From Valencia hispanica (taxonomy: Eukaryota > Chordata > Actinopteri > Cyprinodontiformes > Valenciidae): a stretch of DNA of 64,000 nucleotides. The DNA lies in the NCBI GenBank assembly GCA_963556495.2, contig OY747702.1, positions 44,912,180-44,976,179 on the forward strand. Reading direction: 5' to 3'. Of this stretch, positions 13,181-24,600 are shown one piece after another. Position 1 is the first letter of the stretch. Each line of letters begins with the position of its first letter. Both the position numbers and the translations under genes were made by a program. The notes beneath the pieces were generated by a model. That model searched no databases. It saw only the letters and a program-made list of their open reading frames with translations, and was not told the DNA's origin.

Positions 13181-15310
13181 CTACATGGGGGCCAGGAGGG
13201 AGAAAAGGGAAATGTTGATTAACTGTCACATCACCTTTTTTAACATGGTGTTCTTTGTCCCTTGGTCCCTCATGGTTTTTGACTAGCTGCCTATCTTTTG
13301 ATCTCCTTTCCAACCCCTACAAACAACATGTATTTGGTCAGAAACGCACAGAGAAACTAGCTGGTGAGTGTGATGGGCCTACTTTTGGAAACACCACAGT
13401 CCAACCTTTTTAAAATCAGTAAGCATACTATTTTTAAACTCATACAGGTTGTGCTGACAACAACACTCTTTGCTATGAAAGTTGTTACTGCATGAAGACG
13501 ACTCAATGTTTTAGAGTTTTAGTTGTTTCGTACCTGACTTTTTCAGGTCCTCCAGACGTTTTGCAGAATTTATGAAGGAACAAATTGACCCAGAGCTGAT
13601 TTTAGCAGATAACAGGAGGTTTTAACACATTCTGGGCTGAAATTAAAATGTTAAAACCCTTTTTTCCCCCACAACAAATGACCAATTTTTCTCCTAATAA
13701 AAATAATTATTGATCACACTCCAAGTAATAAGTTTTGGATTCTTTAATAGGTTTTAAAGAGAAATATAAATCTGATCAAATCTGTATCAGCAGTTAAAAG
13801 GATCACAGAAACGGGAGGTTAGTAATTGCCCACAAATCTTTGATTGCTGCATCCCTGAACATGGAGCATTTCCAGGGATTCAAACCTGAATAATAGTAAT
13901 TTATTTTAGAGTAAATCGCCTTTAAACACTACACCTTTGAAAAGAAAAAGTCTCCGTCTGGCTTCCGTTTGCAGTAACCACAAGATAAGAAGGAAGTGCA
14001 AATCTTTTGAGAGCTTTTATGGATTAGGCACACATTTTTGAACCTCACAAAGCAAGTATGCAGTGATTCAGGCAGGGACATTGTGGATGGATGTGCTGAC
14101 TTCAAGGACATCGCAATGAACAAACAGGAGGCACTCACTCACTACAATCAAACAAATACTGCAGTAATCAGGAATTCCTGGAAGGGAGATGGATGAAGAA
14201 AGGCGCTGGAAGCATACAAATGGAGCATCTGTCTTGTTTGGGGCTCACAGTCCATAAAGATGGTGGGGTGTGGGGGCACAATCAACAGCTGCACAGTAAC
14301 AGCGTGATTTCCCCTCGTTTGATTTCCTTCCCACTGGAACAAATCCTGCTTTACAAACAACACTAAACTGAAATGAACATGTCTCTTGCACGAGAAAGAA
14401 AACAAGACATACTGGTTTGTTTGGGAAGCAGAGTAAATCAAAAGGTGTGGTAAAGTAAAAGGTGGAACAGGAGGAAGTGAAGGACAGTATAAGGTAGCTG
14501 CATTCCTCGGCCCAAGCTGGGAGAGAATACCGCAGCGGAGGTAATGCCGGCTTTCTGATGTTATCACTGTAATTGCACCTGTCCCAGACCATAGGCTCCC
14601 TGGCTCCTGAGGGGATTTCTTTGTAGTTTCCTGCAGAGGCCCACACTTGAATGCTCTTTGTTTATATTAATGCAAGGATTCTTTTTTTTGCAAGGAGGGG
14701 GGTAAAGAGGGGAATTACCTTAATAGGTTTTCAAAAGGGTGGCACAGACTAAAACAAAAGAAAGGCTTGAATGTTTTACTGCAGGTAAAACGGAGAGCTG
14801 CAGCAAGAATAGTTATAAATCCTCTTGAGGCGGGAGGCAATTTCAATATGACCCCCATCAAAACCGTGATGCTGGATTCCTGCTGCCCTATCAAGTATCC
14901 TGCATCAAGTGGGCTGAACAGCAATGTACAAAGAAAACATTTATTCTTTGATTCTTCACACAAGGAGACCTCAAGTGTATATTATTCATGAAAGTGTTGA
15001 CATGAACACCTCGAGAGAAACTTTTAAGTAGTGTTGAGGCGCTGCTTTACTCCAGCTTTTGTCAAAGTCTGGGCTCTACAATACAAAGTTAGAATAGGGA
15101 AGAATTTGTTCGTTTGTGGATATGATCTTTTAAATCTGAGGTTTTCCATCAATCAGTGTACTCCTTACATTAAGGCGTTAAACAGGTTTCCTACTCAGAT
15201 GAAATGTTAGTGTTTTTGAGGGTTGAATGAGTACTTTTATCCTTTTCATTTCTTTCCTTTTACCATTTCTTTCCTCCTTTCCTTGCTTGTATTCTCAATC
15301 TTTCCTTCTT

Positions 15311-15536
15311 TCCTTACTTGTATCCTCAATGCTTCCTTCTTTCCTTACTTGTATCCTCAATGCTTCCTTCTTTCCTTACTTGTATCCTCAATGCTTCCTT
15401 CTTTCCTTACTTGTATCCTCAATGCTTCCTTCTTTCCTTACTTGTATCCTCAATGTTTCCTTCCTTCCTTCTTTCCTTACTTGTATCCTCAATGTTTCCT
15501 TCCTTCCTTCTTTCCTTACTTGTATCCTCAATGTTT
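15311..15536 (+). repeat. Minisatellite, 31-bp units passing to 39-bp units
   Basis: Unit start TCCTTACTTGTATCCTCAAT recurs at 15311, 15342, 15373, 15404 and 15435 (exactly 31 bp apart), then at 15474 and 15513 (39 bp apart). The longer units differ by two extra CCTT tetramers and a GC to GT change. A further unit merges into the pure CCTT tract on the right. Open frames across it are low-complexity artefacts. Confidence 0.95.
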
Positions 15537-15732
15537 CCTTCCTTCCTTCCTTCCTTCCTTCCTTCCTTCCTTCCTTCCTTCCTTCCTTCCTTCCTTCCTT
15601 CCTTCCTTCCTTTCTTCCTTCCTTCCTTCCTTCCTTCCTTCCTTCCTTCCTTCCTTCCTTCCTTCCTTCCTCCTTCCTTCCTTCCTTCCTTCCTTCCGTC
15701 CATCCTTCCTTCCTTCCTTCCTTCATTCCTTC
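15537..15732 (+). repeat. (CCTT)n microsatellite
   Basis: About 195 bp of CCTT units with a few interruptions (TTTC at about 15610, a dropped base at about 15671, and CGTCCAT at about 15697). On the pcdh19 strand it reads AAGG. Confidence 0.97.
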
Positions 15733-15757
15733 AAATTCCTAATATTTTCCAGACATT

Positions 15758-15802
15758 TACAGCCTGCCCACTGTGGGAATACCTACAAGTGGGCAGGCTG
15801 TA
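15758..15802. repeat. Perfect 15-bp inverted repeat (hairpin)
   Basis: TACAGCCTGCCCACT (15758-15772) and AGTGGGCAGGCTGTA (15788-15802) are exact inverses separated by 15 nt. There is no T-run after it and this is a eukaryotic intron, so it is not a terminator. Confidence 0.9.
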
Positions 15803-16728
15803 GATATTTAGATATATATTTATGGTGAACTTTAGTATTTCATATTTTTAAATGAACGTAAAGAACTGAGATACTCTGGAAAGGTAAGTCTGGAATCTTA
15901 ACGTGAAGCCGGTCTGGTTCGCTGCATGCTGCTCCGTGTCTCCCTGCCTGTGTGATGTGACCCTCTCAGTTGAGGCTCAGCTCTCCCTCAAACCGACGGC
16001 CATCTGGGAGAGACCTGAGGGCGGTGCAGCATGCTCCTTTAACACTAATCATTAATAATTACGATGTTCAAAGTAAAGTACTTAAATGATCAAACAGGAG
16101 AACAAGTCTCACTTTGATTTTTTTCCCCACATACAATTAGTGGAAGTTGCAAAGAGAACATGTTCAGAGCCAAATGATCTCCAAGGTGTATTAACACAGA
16201 GAGGGCAAACATTGGCCTGCTTTTCCCATAAAGATCCTCAGCAGAGCGAGATGTGAGTTTACAGGAGAGTTTTTGTAACCATATGTGATGAATCAGATAG
16301 TCCTTTAGTGTTTTAGGTGAAGAACATTGAAGAAACTTTGTAAATCACTGGGAGACTTTCCAGAAACTCCAAAGGGGGTAAAATATCAGTCGCTGCATGA
16401 GTTAGGGCAAGAAATAACATTGTCATGTAATACTGATGAAATGTAGTGTGAAATATCAATTCAAATCTAAAGAGTGCAAATAATTAAAAAAACTAAATTA
16501 ATCCCAATAAAAAAAAAGGTTAGTTTTCAGTTGAACAGTTAACATTTTACATACTAATCCCTTTTTTTTTTTACTTATAGAATCTGAAGGAGGGAAGAAT
16601 GATGAATATAAGAAAGGAAGAAATGGAGGCAGGTCACAAGAATTGAATGAAAGTGGGACACAAGGATGGGTGCAAGGAAACAAGGGCAGAAACAAGTACA
16701 CAAGGAAATAAGAAAGGACACAACGTCT

Positions 16729-16800
16729 TTATATTTTTGCATTGGACAGGCGCTCTTATCCAAAACGACCAACAAGTGAGGATGTAACAATGCAGTTAAT
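16729..16800. repeat. Fragment of a common fish interspersed repeat
   Basis: Contains GACAGGCGCTCTTATCCAAA followed by a CGACCAACAAGTGAGG segment. This closely resembles a GGCAGACGCTTTTATCCAAAG motif I know from many teleost repeats. Boundaries are not visible. Confidence 0.45.
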
Positions 16801-17683
16801 GTCAATAATGAGCTACTTAAAATAAAAACCACTAGTTATGTCAGAAGTGAGGGAGGCGATGCAAGCATATAGAAAGAAGTGCAGAAAAATACACTTTAAA
16901 GATATCTTATTTTTTCAACCTGTTTTTTTTTCTTCCTTGTCCATGCTTATCCAGACCTGGAAAAAACTGAAATCAAGCTCCCTACTTTTCCAGGCTGCAT
17001 AGGAACCCTGACAGTGGCGTGTTCATACAAGGTTGCTGTGTTTTCAAACTGTTTCTGGGTGTCTCAGATGTTTCCTGTTGCAGTTTACTTATTTTTCTTA
17101 AATATTGTGTGCAAAATTATTTTTGTTTATTAAGGCATAAAAAATAAGGAAGTTGATGAAGCTTAATGTATTTTTTTAACAAAGAGTCACTGGATCTTTC
17201 CTTACAAATAACTTTGGCATAAAGCACATTTTCTTTACTTATAAGCTGAAGGTAAAGGTAATAAAATGAATTTAGTCCTCACTAGTTGCTCTGGACCTTT
17301 GATTACATGTCAAAATCCGATTTGGACCTCGCTATAAGCTGTTAGCAGATGTAAAATAACCCACATGTGCTGCTGATAACTTAAATCAGAGAAGTGTAAT
17401 AAGTTCATTACTACATATGAAAGTTATCTTTCTTATACTGAATAATCTGAGCATCCTTTTTAAAGTTTGTTTCTGTACTAAATGTTTTTGTTCTAAATGT
17501 TATAGAGAGTAACACTATTTATCCCAAAATCTTAACCTCCCCTTTTTAATTAAACCTAGTACAAAAAACATGCAGGTACACATGCAAGCTGCACCAACTG
17601 TGGCTGGTGCTCTCATTAAGATAAAACAATTACAGATAACAATGGTAATGAGGTGCTGGTAACAATTCCTAATCAAGACATAC

Positions 17684-17742
17684 CTTTTAATGAGGTGGGC
17701 TCTGCTGTTCACATAACTGGAATCAATGGAATAATTCTCCGT
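17684..17742 (-). CDS. pcdh19: Protocadherin-19, third visible coding exon (59-nt small exon)
   Basis: A 59-nt exon coding TENYSIDSSYVNSRAHLIK plus AG of the next serine codon. The acceptor is CACTCTCTTGCAG and the donor AAAAG|GTATGT. The peptide matches mammalian PCDH19 (TENYSFDSNYVNSRAHLIK in the human protein as I recall it). It starts in phase 0, matching the phase-0 end of the previous exon, and ends in phase 2, matching the next exon's leading C (AG|C, serine). It lies about 36 kb from the previous exon. Its length is not a multiple of three, so skipping would frameshift the tail. Opposite-strand tetranucleotide tracts lie 3.4 kb upstream and 2.0 kb downstream. Confidence 0.93.
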
Positions 17743-18162
17743 CTGCAAGAGAGTGATGAAGAGGGAGGGAAGGAGGGAGGGGGTCGTGGTGGAGGGATGA
17801 TGGGGGCAACAGAGAGAGGTACTTTTAATAATGGAAGCAACCAAAATAATGTTAGAAGTAATTGGCTTTCAGTAGAAATGTTATTTTACACAAAGGCCCT
17901 GGTGAGCAGCCTCAGCTTTCAAAGGGCTGATTCCTATTCTCTTTCAAAGCACACACACAGAGAGACTAACAGAGAGCTGAGAGCAGCGGAGGAGAGTGAT
18001 GCAGCAAGCGCAGCCTCTCTTCTCCTCTATGCCCTCCCCGCTCTCGATCCCGTGCTCCCTCCCCACCCTGCCGGTCAGCCCACTGTCTTTAAAATGGAGT
18101 CATTAGGGAGGACAGACTATCTTGCAGATTGGAGAAGAAACAGAAAGGTTTCCCTTTTCTCC

Positions 18163-18184
18163 CTCTCTCTCTCTCTCTCTCTCT
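18163..18184 (+). repeat. (CT)11 microsatellite
   Basis: Short pure CT run about 0.4 kb upstream, in transcript sense, of the 59-nt pcdh19 exon. Confidence 0.95.
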
Positions 18185-19509
18185 GAACTCCTTGCTTTTT
18201 CAACGTTTGAGCAGACATTAATGTTGAAATATTAAATAAATAAATAACTATAAGAGCAGTAGATGAAATTAGGAACGTACCGGGGGAATCTTAACTTAGC
18301 AATTGCAGATGAAAAGGCTTTCAGAATGTGCATTTAATAGATCTCTGACCCATATGAAAGAACATAGTTCAAAGGGATCCTTTGGTAATTTTTTCAACAT
18401 TTATTCAGTTAGTCGAGTCTATGACAAAAGGAGTGAGAGTACTTTGTGCAGGTAGCCCCTCCACATCTGCCAAACATCTACTGACTCTAGGTGAGACGTC
18501 AAAGAGCAGTGGCAAATCAAAGACCTCTCCGAGGAATTTCCCCATTCTGTATCAGTCCAAGATATGACTCTTCAGACAAAGTTGGACACGAAGCAGGTGT
18601 TTCTGCAGAAAGAAAACAGTCTTCACTTAAAATTCCACAGTGGAGATACTGTATCCTGATAAAGCCTGTGAGTCAACGGCTGACTTCCGAGGAAAGTGTA
18701 GAGTACCAGCATCAAAGCCTTGCTGAAAGAAAAAAAAACCCTCCTTCCTAATGTTAAGAGAGGTTAATGCTGCCGCTGGAGCACAGTTGCTGATTATCAA
18801 GTGGACCAACTATTTGACGGAGGCCTGCTGTTGAGGCAGCAGTGGGGCTGGACAGCTGTCATACGCATTGACAAAAGAAATTTGGACTGAGATGTAGTAT
18901 GACTGTGCAAACACTGGCACTGTTAGATGGTTAGCAACACTTTGAGACTTTGTATTGCTACTGGGTTCCAGCCCAGATAAATGTCATTTAAGGAAAAATA
19001 AATACACAAGCAGAAAGCAAAACATTAACATGTGAGTTCAAATGTAAACCAATTCATACCAAATCCAATCTTTCGTTACCATTTAACAATAAGAATAACT
19101 ATTCTGCTTGCCTATTAGCATTAGCCGTTATGTTGTGGCTAGCTTAGCTTAACTCAACAGAAACTTTAGACATGAACATTAATCAGCAGCGCAAAGCACT
19201 GTATTTCTTCATAAACAAGGATGCCAACAAAATTGTTGGTAAAAGTAGCACTATTAATACAAGAATAACCAAATCAAAGGCAAAGCTCATATGTTTATTT
19301 AATCTTTGCTTTTTACTGTGTAATAATTATCAGACTGACAATTACTAGAGAGCCGATGTGTTTTTTGGTGTTACGTATTAGCCACCATGATAAAGGTTGT
19401 TTTGGAAGTGAGTCATAAACTGCGACTGTTTCATAAACTCAGTAAGCCAGTGCCACACTAGTAGGTTTAATCACAGCTTGGGACATACAAACTGAAAAGG
19501 CTGGAACCC

Positions 19510-20240
19510 CTTTTGCCTTGAGAGCTGCATAGATGGCCTAAATTCAAAAGGTCCACAACTGAGATTTTGGTCCATATCAACAAGAAAGAATCCGTTTTGG
19601 AGATTTTTCAGCTGCACATCCTGGAGTCAAATCTCCTGATCCAATACATCCCACAGGTGATGTAATATGACCGGGAACTATCTCCCACGCTATCACACCA
19701 ACACCAGCAGCCTTAAGTGTTACGAGTCAGGATAGATCCATGCTTTCATGTAGTTCACAGCAGAATCTAACCGTTCCAACTAAATGTTGCATACTAAATG
19801 GCTCAGGCAAAGTTTTTTCCATTTGTAATCATCCAATTTTGGTGAGCATAAGCAATTGTAGCTTTAGTTTCCTGCTTATAAGTGACAGGAGTGGTTGCCT
19901 ACCTGGTGTGGTCTTCTGCTGCTTCAGCCCTTTATATTAACCAGTCTGCCCATTCTCCTCAAACTAAGCATTTTGTCCACACAATTGCAGCTTAGTGGAT
20001 CTTTTCTCTTTTTACTAGCAATTCTTTGTAAACCCAAGGGATGGTTTTGTGTGAAAATCCCTTTAGATCAGCAGTTTCTGAAATACTCAGACCATCCCGT
20101 ATGGCATCAACAACCGTGCCATATTTAAAGCCAGTTAAATCTCCTTTCTTTCAAATTTTAATGCTTGGTTGGAAAATCAGCAAGTTGCCTTCACCACATC
20201 TCAGCCTAAATGTGAGTTGCTGCCATGTGATTGGCTGATT
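19510..20240 (-). pseudogene. Decayed Tc1/mariner-like transposase, second family
   Basis: On the minus strand, about 20145 down to 20040 translates as GDLTGFKYGTVVDAIRDG then LSISETADLKGFSHKTI, a clear helix-turn-helix DNA-binding domain of a Tc1-like transposase. The region further left holds recognisable decayed segments (plus-strand ATCCATGCTTTCATGTAG, CAATTTTGGTGAGCATAAGC, GGTGTGGTCTTCTGCTGCTT). It is a different family from the relics at 28.8, 31.4, 38.3 and 47.8 kb. Stops and frameshifts occur throughout. Confidence 0.65.
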
Positions 20241-21133
20241 ATGTAGTGGCCCCCTTTGAAAAACAGAGCTTCTGAGGTGTAGCAGTCTTTCAATGTCTTC
20301 CAATCTTCTAAAATTCACAAGATAAGCTAACAGATGGGCTCAGGTTGTTTATTTAACCATAGTGCATCATACTGAAGGTTCCTTCTCCTTTTTTACCATT
20401 TACCTCTAATTAAAATTTAAGTCATTACTATAGAGGACAATTCATGAAAAGGAATGTAATTAACATTTTAGTAGTATCAAATAATCTAGGGCACATAGTG
20501 TTTGTTCATTTGTTTTACCCCTGACTCCTTCTGTTCCCATTCGGCTTGACTCCATTAACTATCAAAGTTAACAGTAGTGGCAGAACAATGCAAGTCAAAT
20601 TCTTCTTTAATTAATTCATTAACAACAGTACATTTTTCAAAAACACCTGTATGGGTGGATTTATTAAAACACGTATCCCATGGCAGGACAATAAATAACT
20701 CATTCTTGTATGCGTATCATAGTACATATGGAATAAAGTTTATATTACAGAAATTATGCACTGTGTAGTGTATGCATAATGTTTTGTGTTGCTCTTGTGC
20801 GCCGCTTTGATCCCAGCACACAAAAATTAAACTGCCTCATCTGCCACAGTGGCTGCACATCCACCAAGAGACTAATGAAAATGCAAGGCATGAGTAACAA
20901 GAGGAAAACTTCATTTAAAAGATCAGATAGAAAATATCTTGTGAATGTCACTCAGGCGGCAGCCTGTAATTGGTTTGGTTGGCATCTTTTGGGTGAGAAC
21001 GACCCGCAGAGGACGGCAGCATGACCCCCACCCTACACCCACCCACCCGACCCCTACTAGCTACTGTATAACACTGTTGAAGGGTTCTACCACGTTATTC
21101 ACATCTAAATTCTATACTGCAGAGTGCATTCCT

Positions 21134-21219
21134 AGGAAGGAAGGAAGGAAGGAAGGAAGGAAGGAAGGAAGGAAGAAAGGAAGGAAGGAAGGAAGGAAGG
21201 AAGGAAGGAAGGAAGGAAG
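21134..21219 (+). repeat. (AAGG)n microsatellite
   Basis: About 21 AAGG units with one interruption at about 21174, continuing into an impure purine-rich stretch to about 21690. On the pcdh19 strand it reads CCTT, complementary to the tract at 15537-15732. Confidence 0.97.
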
Positions 21220-21690
21220 AAAAAAGAAAGATTGAAGCAAAGGAGGGAAGAAGTAATAAAATGAAAGGCTAAAGGAAACAAGACAGGATGAAAAGAAGGA
21301 AAAAGGAAGAAAGCAACGTAGAAAAAAATGGACAAAAGGGGAAACAAAAAAGAACAGAAAGACGGCAAGAATGAAAGGGAGTGGAGAAAAAAGATCCAAT
21401 AGGAGATAAACAAAGGATGGTGGAAGGACAGGAAGAATGAACTGCATAAGAGAAGATGGAAGGAAACAGAAATGTACAAAAGGAAGGACAAAAAAGAAGA
21501 TGGTAAGAAAGTAGGAAGTAAGGAATGAAAAACAAAGGGAAATAGGGAAGAACAAAAGGATGAGAAAATAAACAGAGGAAAAGAAACAGATGAAGGATAG
21601 AAGCACCAAAGAAAAGACTAAATGAAGGGAAAAAAGAGAAGAAAAACTATGAAAAGCAAGGAAGGAAGGGAAAAGGAAAGAAACATGCAA
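21220..21690 (+). repeat. Impure polypurine stretch
   Basis: Nearly 470 bp of A/G-dominated sequence rich in GGAA and GAAA words, plausibly a degenerate extension of the neighbouring AAGG array. Long open frames on the opposite strand are composition artefacts. Confidence 0.8.
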
Positions 21691-24600
21691 ATAAGGATGT
21701 TTGGATGAATACAAATGTACACAATAGATTGGGGAATAAATACTGGGAAAATATATTTCTATTTTCTTTTGTCATACTTATCCAGACCTTGAAAACACTT
21801 AAAGTCAATACTAATCCAGCCTTGCCTCTGAATCCCGACAATAGGTGCTTTGAGGAAGCTCTTTGCCGTTTGCTTCCCCATTACTTCCACTTCAGCTATT
21901 CTTCCAAACTGCAGTTCCCCATTAATCAGAGAATGTGGCCTATTTTCTCTGTTTATTAAATTGTCAAAGGGAAATAAACAATAAATCATCATGGGAGGGC
22001 ATAACCTTGGGCACTGATGAGTCACTCATGAGGGCCTATTCTGAGGAAGAATTGGATGCATTAGTCTGAGCTTCCTGTAAAGAAATGTAATGTCCTCCCC
22101 CACATTTCTGACCGACCTCAAACTAGAGGACAGGTCAATATGTCTTGCAGGGAGGTCAAGTTTCATGCAAGACGAATGAGGACTGCTTAACTACAGTGAG
22201 GATCCCACAAATGGCTGCTTAATCAGGTTGGACAATGTCTTGTTGTGATCTGAGCGGCCCCAGTTCAGCAGCCAGAGTCACTCTATCCCCCTAATTATTG
22301 TTCCATTTCATCCAAACAACTGGAGGCAGGGATGTAGTCCCCCGTGTCACTGAGTGACTGATAGGTAGTGTCAGGGCGAGTGGAAGAAAGAAGTGGAAAC
22401 AGATTGGAGGGGGGAATGGGTGCAACCTGCCCAACAGGAGAGAAGGTGTAGCCCAGCGGCTTTCTACTTTTTAGCCTACTCTTCTTTCCCTCCATCACAA
22501 CCAGAGGGAGCGCTGGGCTCGCTTCCCTGCGACTGAGAGGAAAAGCAATCTCCTTGCCTAGTTGCTGCCATAAGATTTGATTTGCCTTCCCTTCAGCGTG
22601 ACAATTGCTTCGGCAGTCTGGATGCAAGTGTATTCATTGTATGGGGGCACGGGTGGGAGCATCAGTGAGAAAAAGGAGGGCGGCAGGGGGGTGAAGACAC
22701 CAGTTGTTACATCAGTAAACACCCGACAAGTTCAGCAGATGTCACACCGATAGGAGAGAAAAGGGAGAAAAAAATGTGCCACAGCTGGTTTACTCTCTCT
22801 CTCCATCAAAGCTGATTGAACATCAGATTTAAACCAGAAAGCAAGCTATGAAACATTTTTTCTTCTCTATTTTAAAAATGGAAACAAAATGCTAAAAAAG
22901 ATGGAGATTTATTTATGTACAGCAGTTCTAACTCCGCCATAACCGCAAAGCAAACAATAAAGCCTTTAAGTTAACATTTGAGATAAATCTAATTTAATAG
23001 ATCAAGGGAGGAGGGAATGGAGGGGCAGCAGCACAGACCACAAACATGGAAGAAAAACTAATTCCCTCATGTCTGCAACTCTTTTTTTGTCATCAATTTA
23101 GCTGACAAAGAACATCCAGCCATACTGCTTGTGGAAGAAAGAATGCTCTCACTGCCACACTGAAATACAGTCTTTAAACATACAGAGCAACAGACGAGTC
23201 CGAATCAATTAAGACTGTCGTATGAAATTTGTCTGCAACATTTTGTGTGTAAGCAGCAGTAGGTTGTGTCTCAGAATCCTCTCTGCCCAGGAAGGAAATA
23301 TTACACATCATGCCCTTTGTTGTAGATATCCGACTGTTGTGGATATAAAGACAGATTTAAAGCACCCAACAGATAAAGGTACATTTTTGTGAAGGTAATA
23401 CAAAATTTTACGTAAATTTACTTATTGCTTCACTCTACGTACCAAAATAAGAAGAAAAGTAGATAACAATTGCTTTAACTGTAAAAATTGAACATAATTT
23501 TCCCTTTACCCACCTTAATACTGAACAATCTGATTTTCTTTTCTCTTATCAAATGCATCACAACGAAAAACTTCTACTATTTTCAATGTATACACTCGTT
23601 AACCAACAGCCGGCACTTTGTTCTGAGTTGACTAAAATCAAATAGAGGTCAGGGACGTGATTGGATGCTTAAATTGATCAAATCTAGTAGTAATTCCTCA
23701 ATTGTTGTTTAATTCAAAAGCTACCATCTTTTACAAAGAACCAGCAGTATTTTTTTTCTCTTTTGTCGTATAATAGACCTTAAAAATATCTAAATCAGTC
23801 AAAAATTTAACTGAGAAGGCAGGGTTCGAAATTAATAGATGCTTTTCAATTTAAATAAACGTATATTGGCAATGTTATTAATTTCTGTTTAACAGTGTGA
23901 CACTGTAAGGCTGCACAATATTAAAAAAGAATGTGATGGCGATACTGTTGAATTTTATGATAGCAGCGCTATAGTTTTAAATTCCTTCATTACTCCTTTC
24001 TGTCCTTTCACTCAAGTGCAATCCAACTTCCAACTTTTTCTCTGACCTTTGAACTGCTGTCACACTGTTTTCTATTTCGTGATGTAAGCTCCTTTATTGA
24101 AAAACATGTCTGCAAGGGTCTAACAGGGAGGAAAAGAAGCACAAATATGAACATCCCCTTTGATGTGTTGTTGAATAGTGCATGTGCACTGGGATCAAGA
24201 GTGTGGAATTCACATTGTTCTGCTGCGTCTAATTTGATCTATTTTTCCATATTTCATGATCAATATTGTTTGGTTAAATGTAAATAAAGCTTTTATCATT
24301 ATGTTATTTTCCTATGGCATTGTGTCTTCTAACACAATTCAAACATAATTACCCAATAGTCTGAGTTATTAGCATCTTGGGTTTGATCATGATCTTTGTC
24401 GGAAGCTAGCAATATAGTAATATGGGCTCTTATATGTAGCTCTGCAGACCAAATGGAGGGCATATTGCTAGTGTTTCGACTTGCAGGTAACTTTTTTGTA
24501 CCATACACAGTGTCTGTAAAAAGAAATACTTTGCTTTGAGCCTCCCGCACATCAGCAAGAGCACACACATACTCTCTGTTTCCTATTTGCAACAAAAGCA

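Larger units (their letters stand above)
13181..17683 (-). other. pcdh19: pcdh19 intron (4.5 kb)
   Basis: Holds unclassified sequence at 13181-15230, then the minisatellite/CCTT block, the 15-bp hairpin and the repeat fragment at 16729-16800. The polypyrimidine tract and acceptor before the 173-nt exon are strong (TTTCCCTTTTCTCCCTCC). No hidden exon was recognised. Confidence 0.8.

Noticed and set aside
15311..15536. Regular 31-bp spacing resembling a CRISPR-like array
   Set aside because: The units are contiguous with no unique spacers, and the setting is a eukaryotic intron, so it is a minisatellite.
15223..15828. Open frames of 94-201 codons on both strands over the CCTT/minisatellite block
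   Set aside because: They encode only repeated FLPS or RKEG units from the tandem repeat, and several frames are open at once. No initiation or splice context supports a gene.
17653..18186. Plus-strand 177-codon frame across the 59-nt exon
   Set aside because: Antisense to the real exon, and it ends in CT-repeat-derived residues. No family resemblance.
21112..21714. 200-codon minus-strand frame rich in F, S and L
   Set aside because: Arises from the polypurine stretch on the plus strand; low complexity only.
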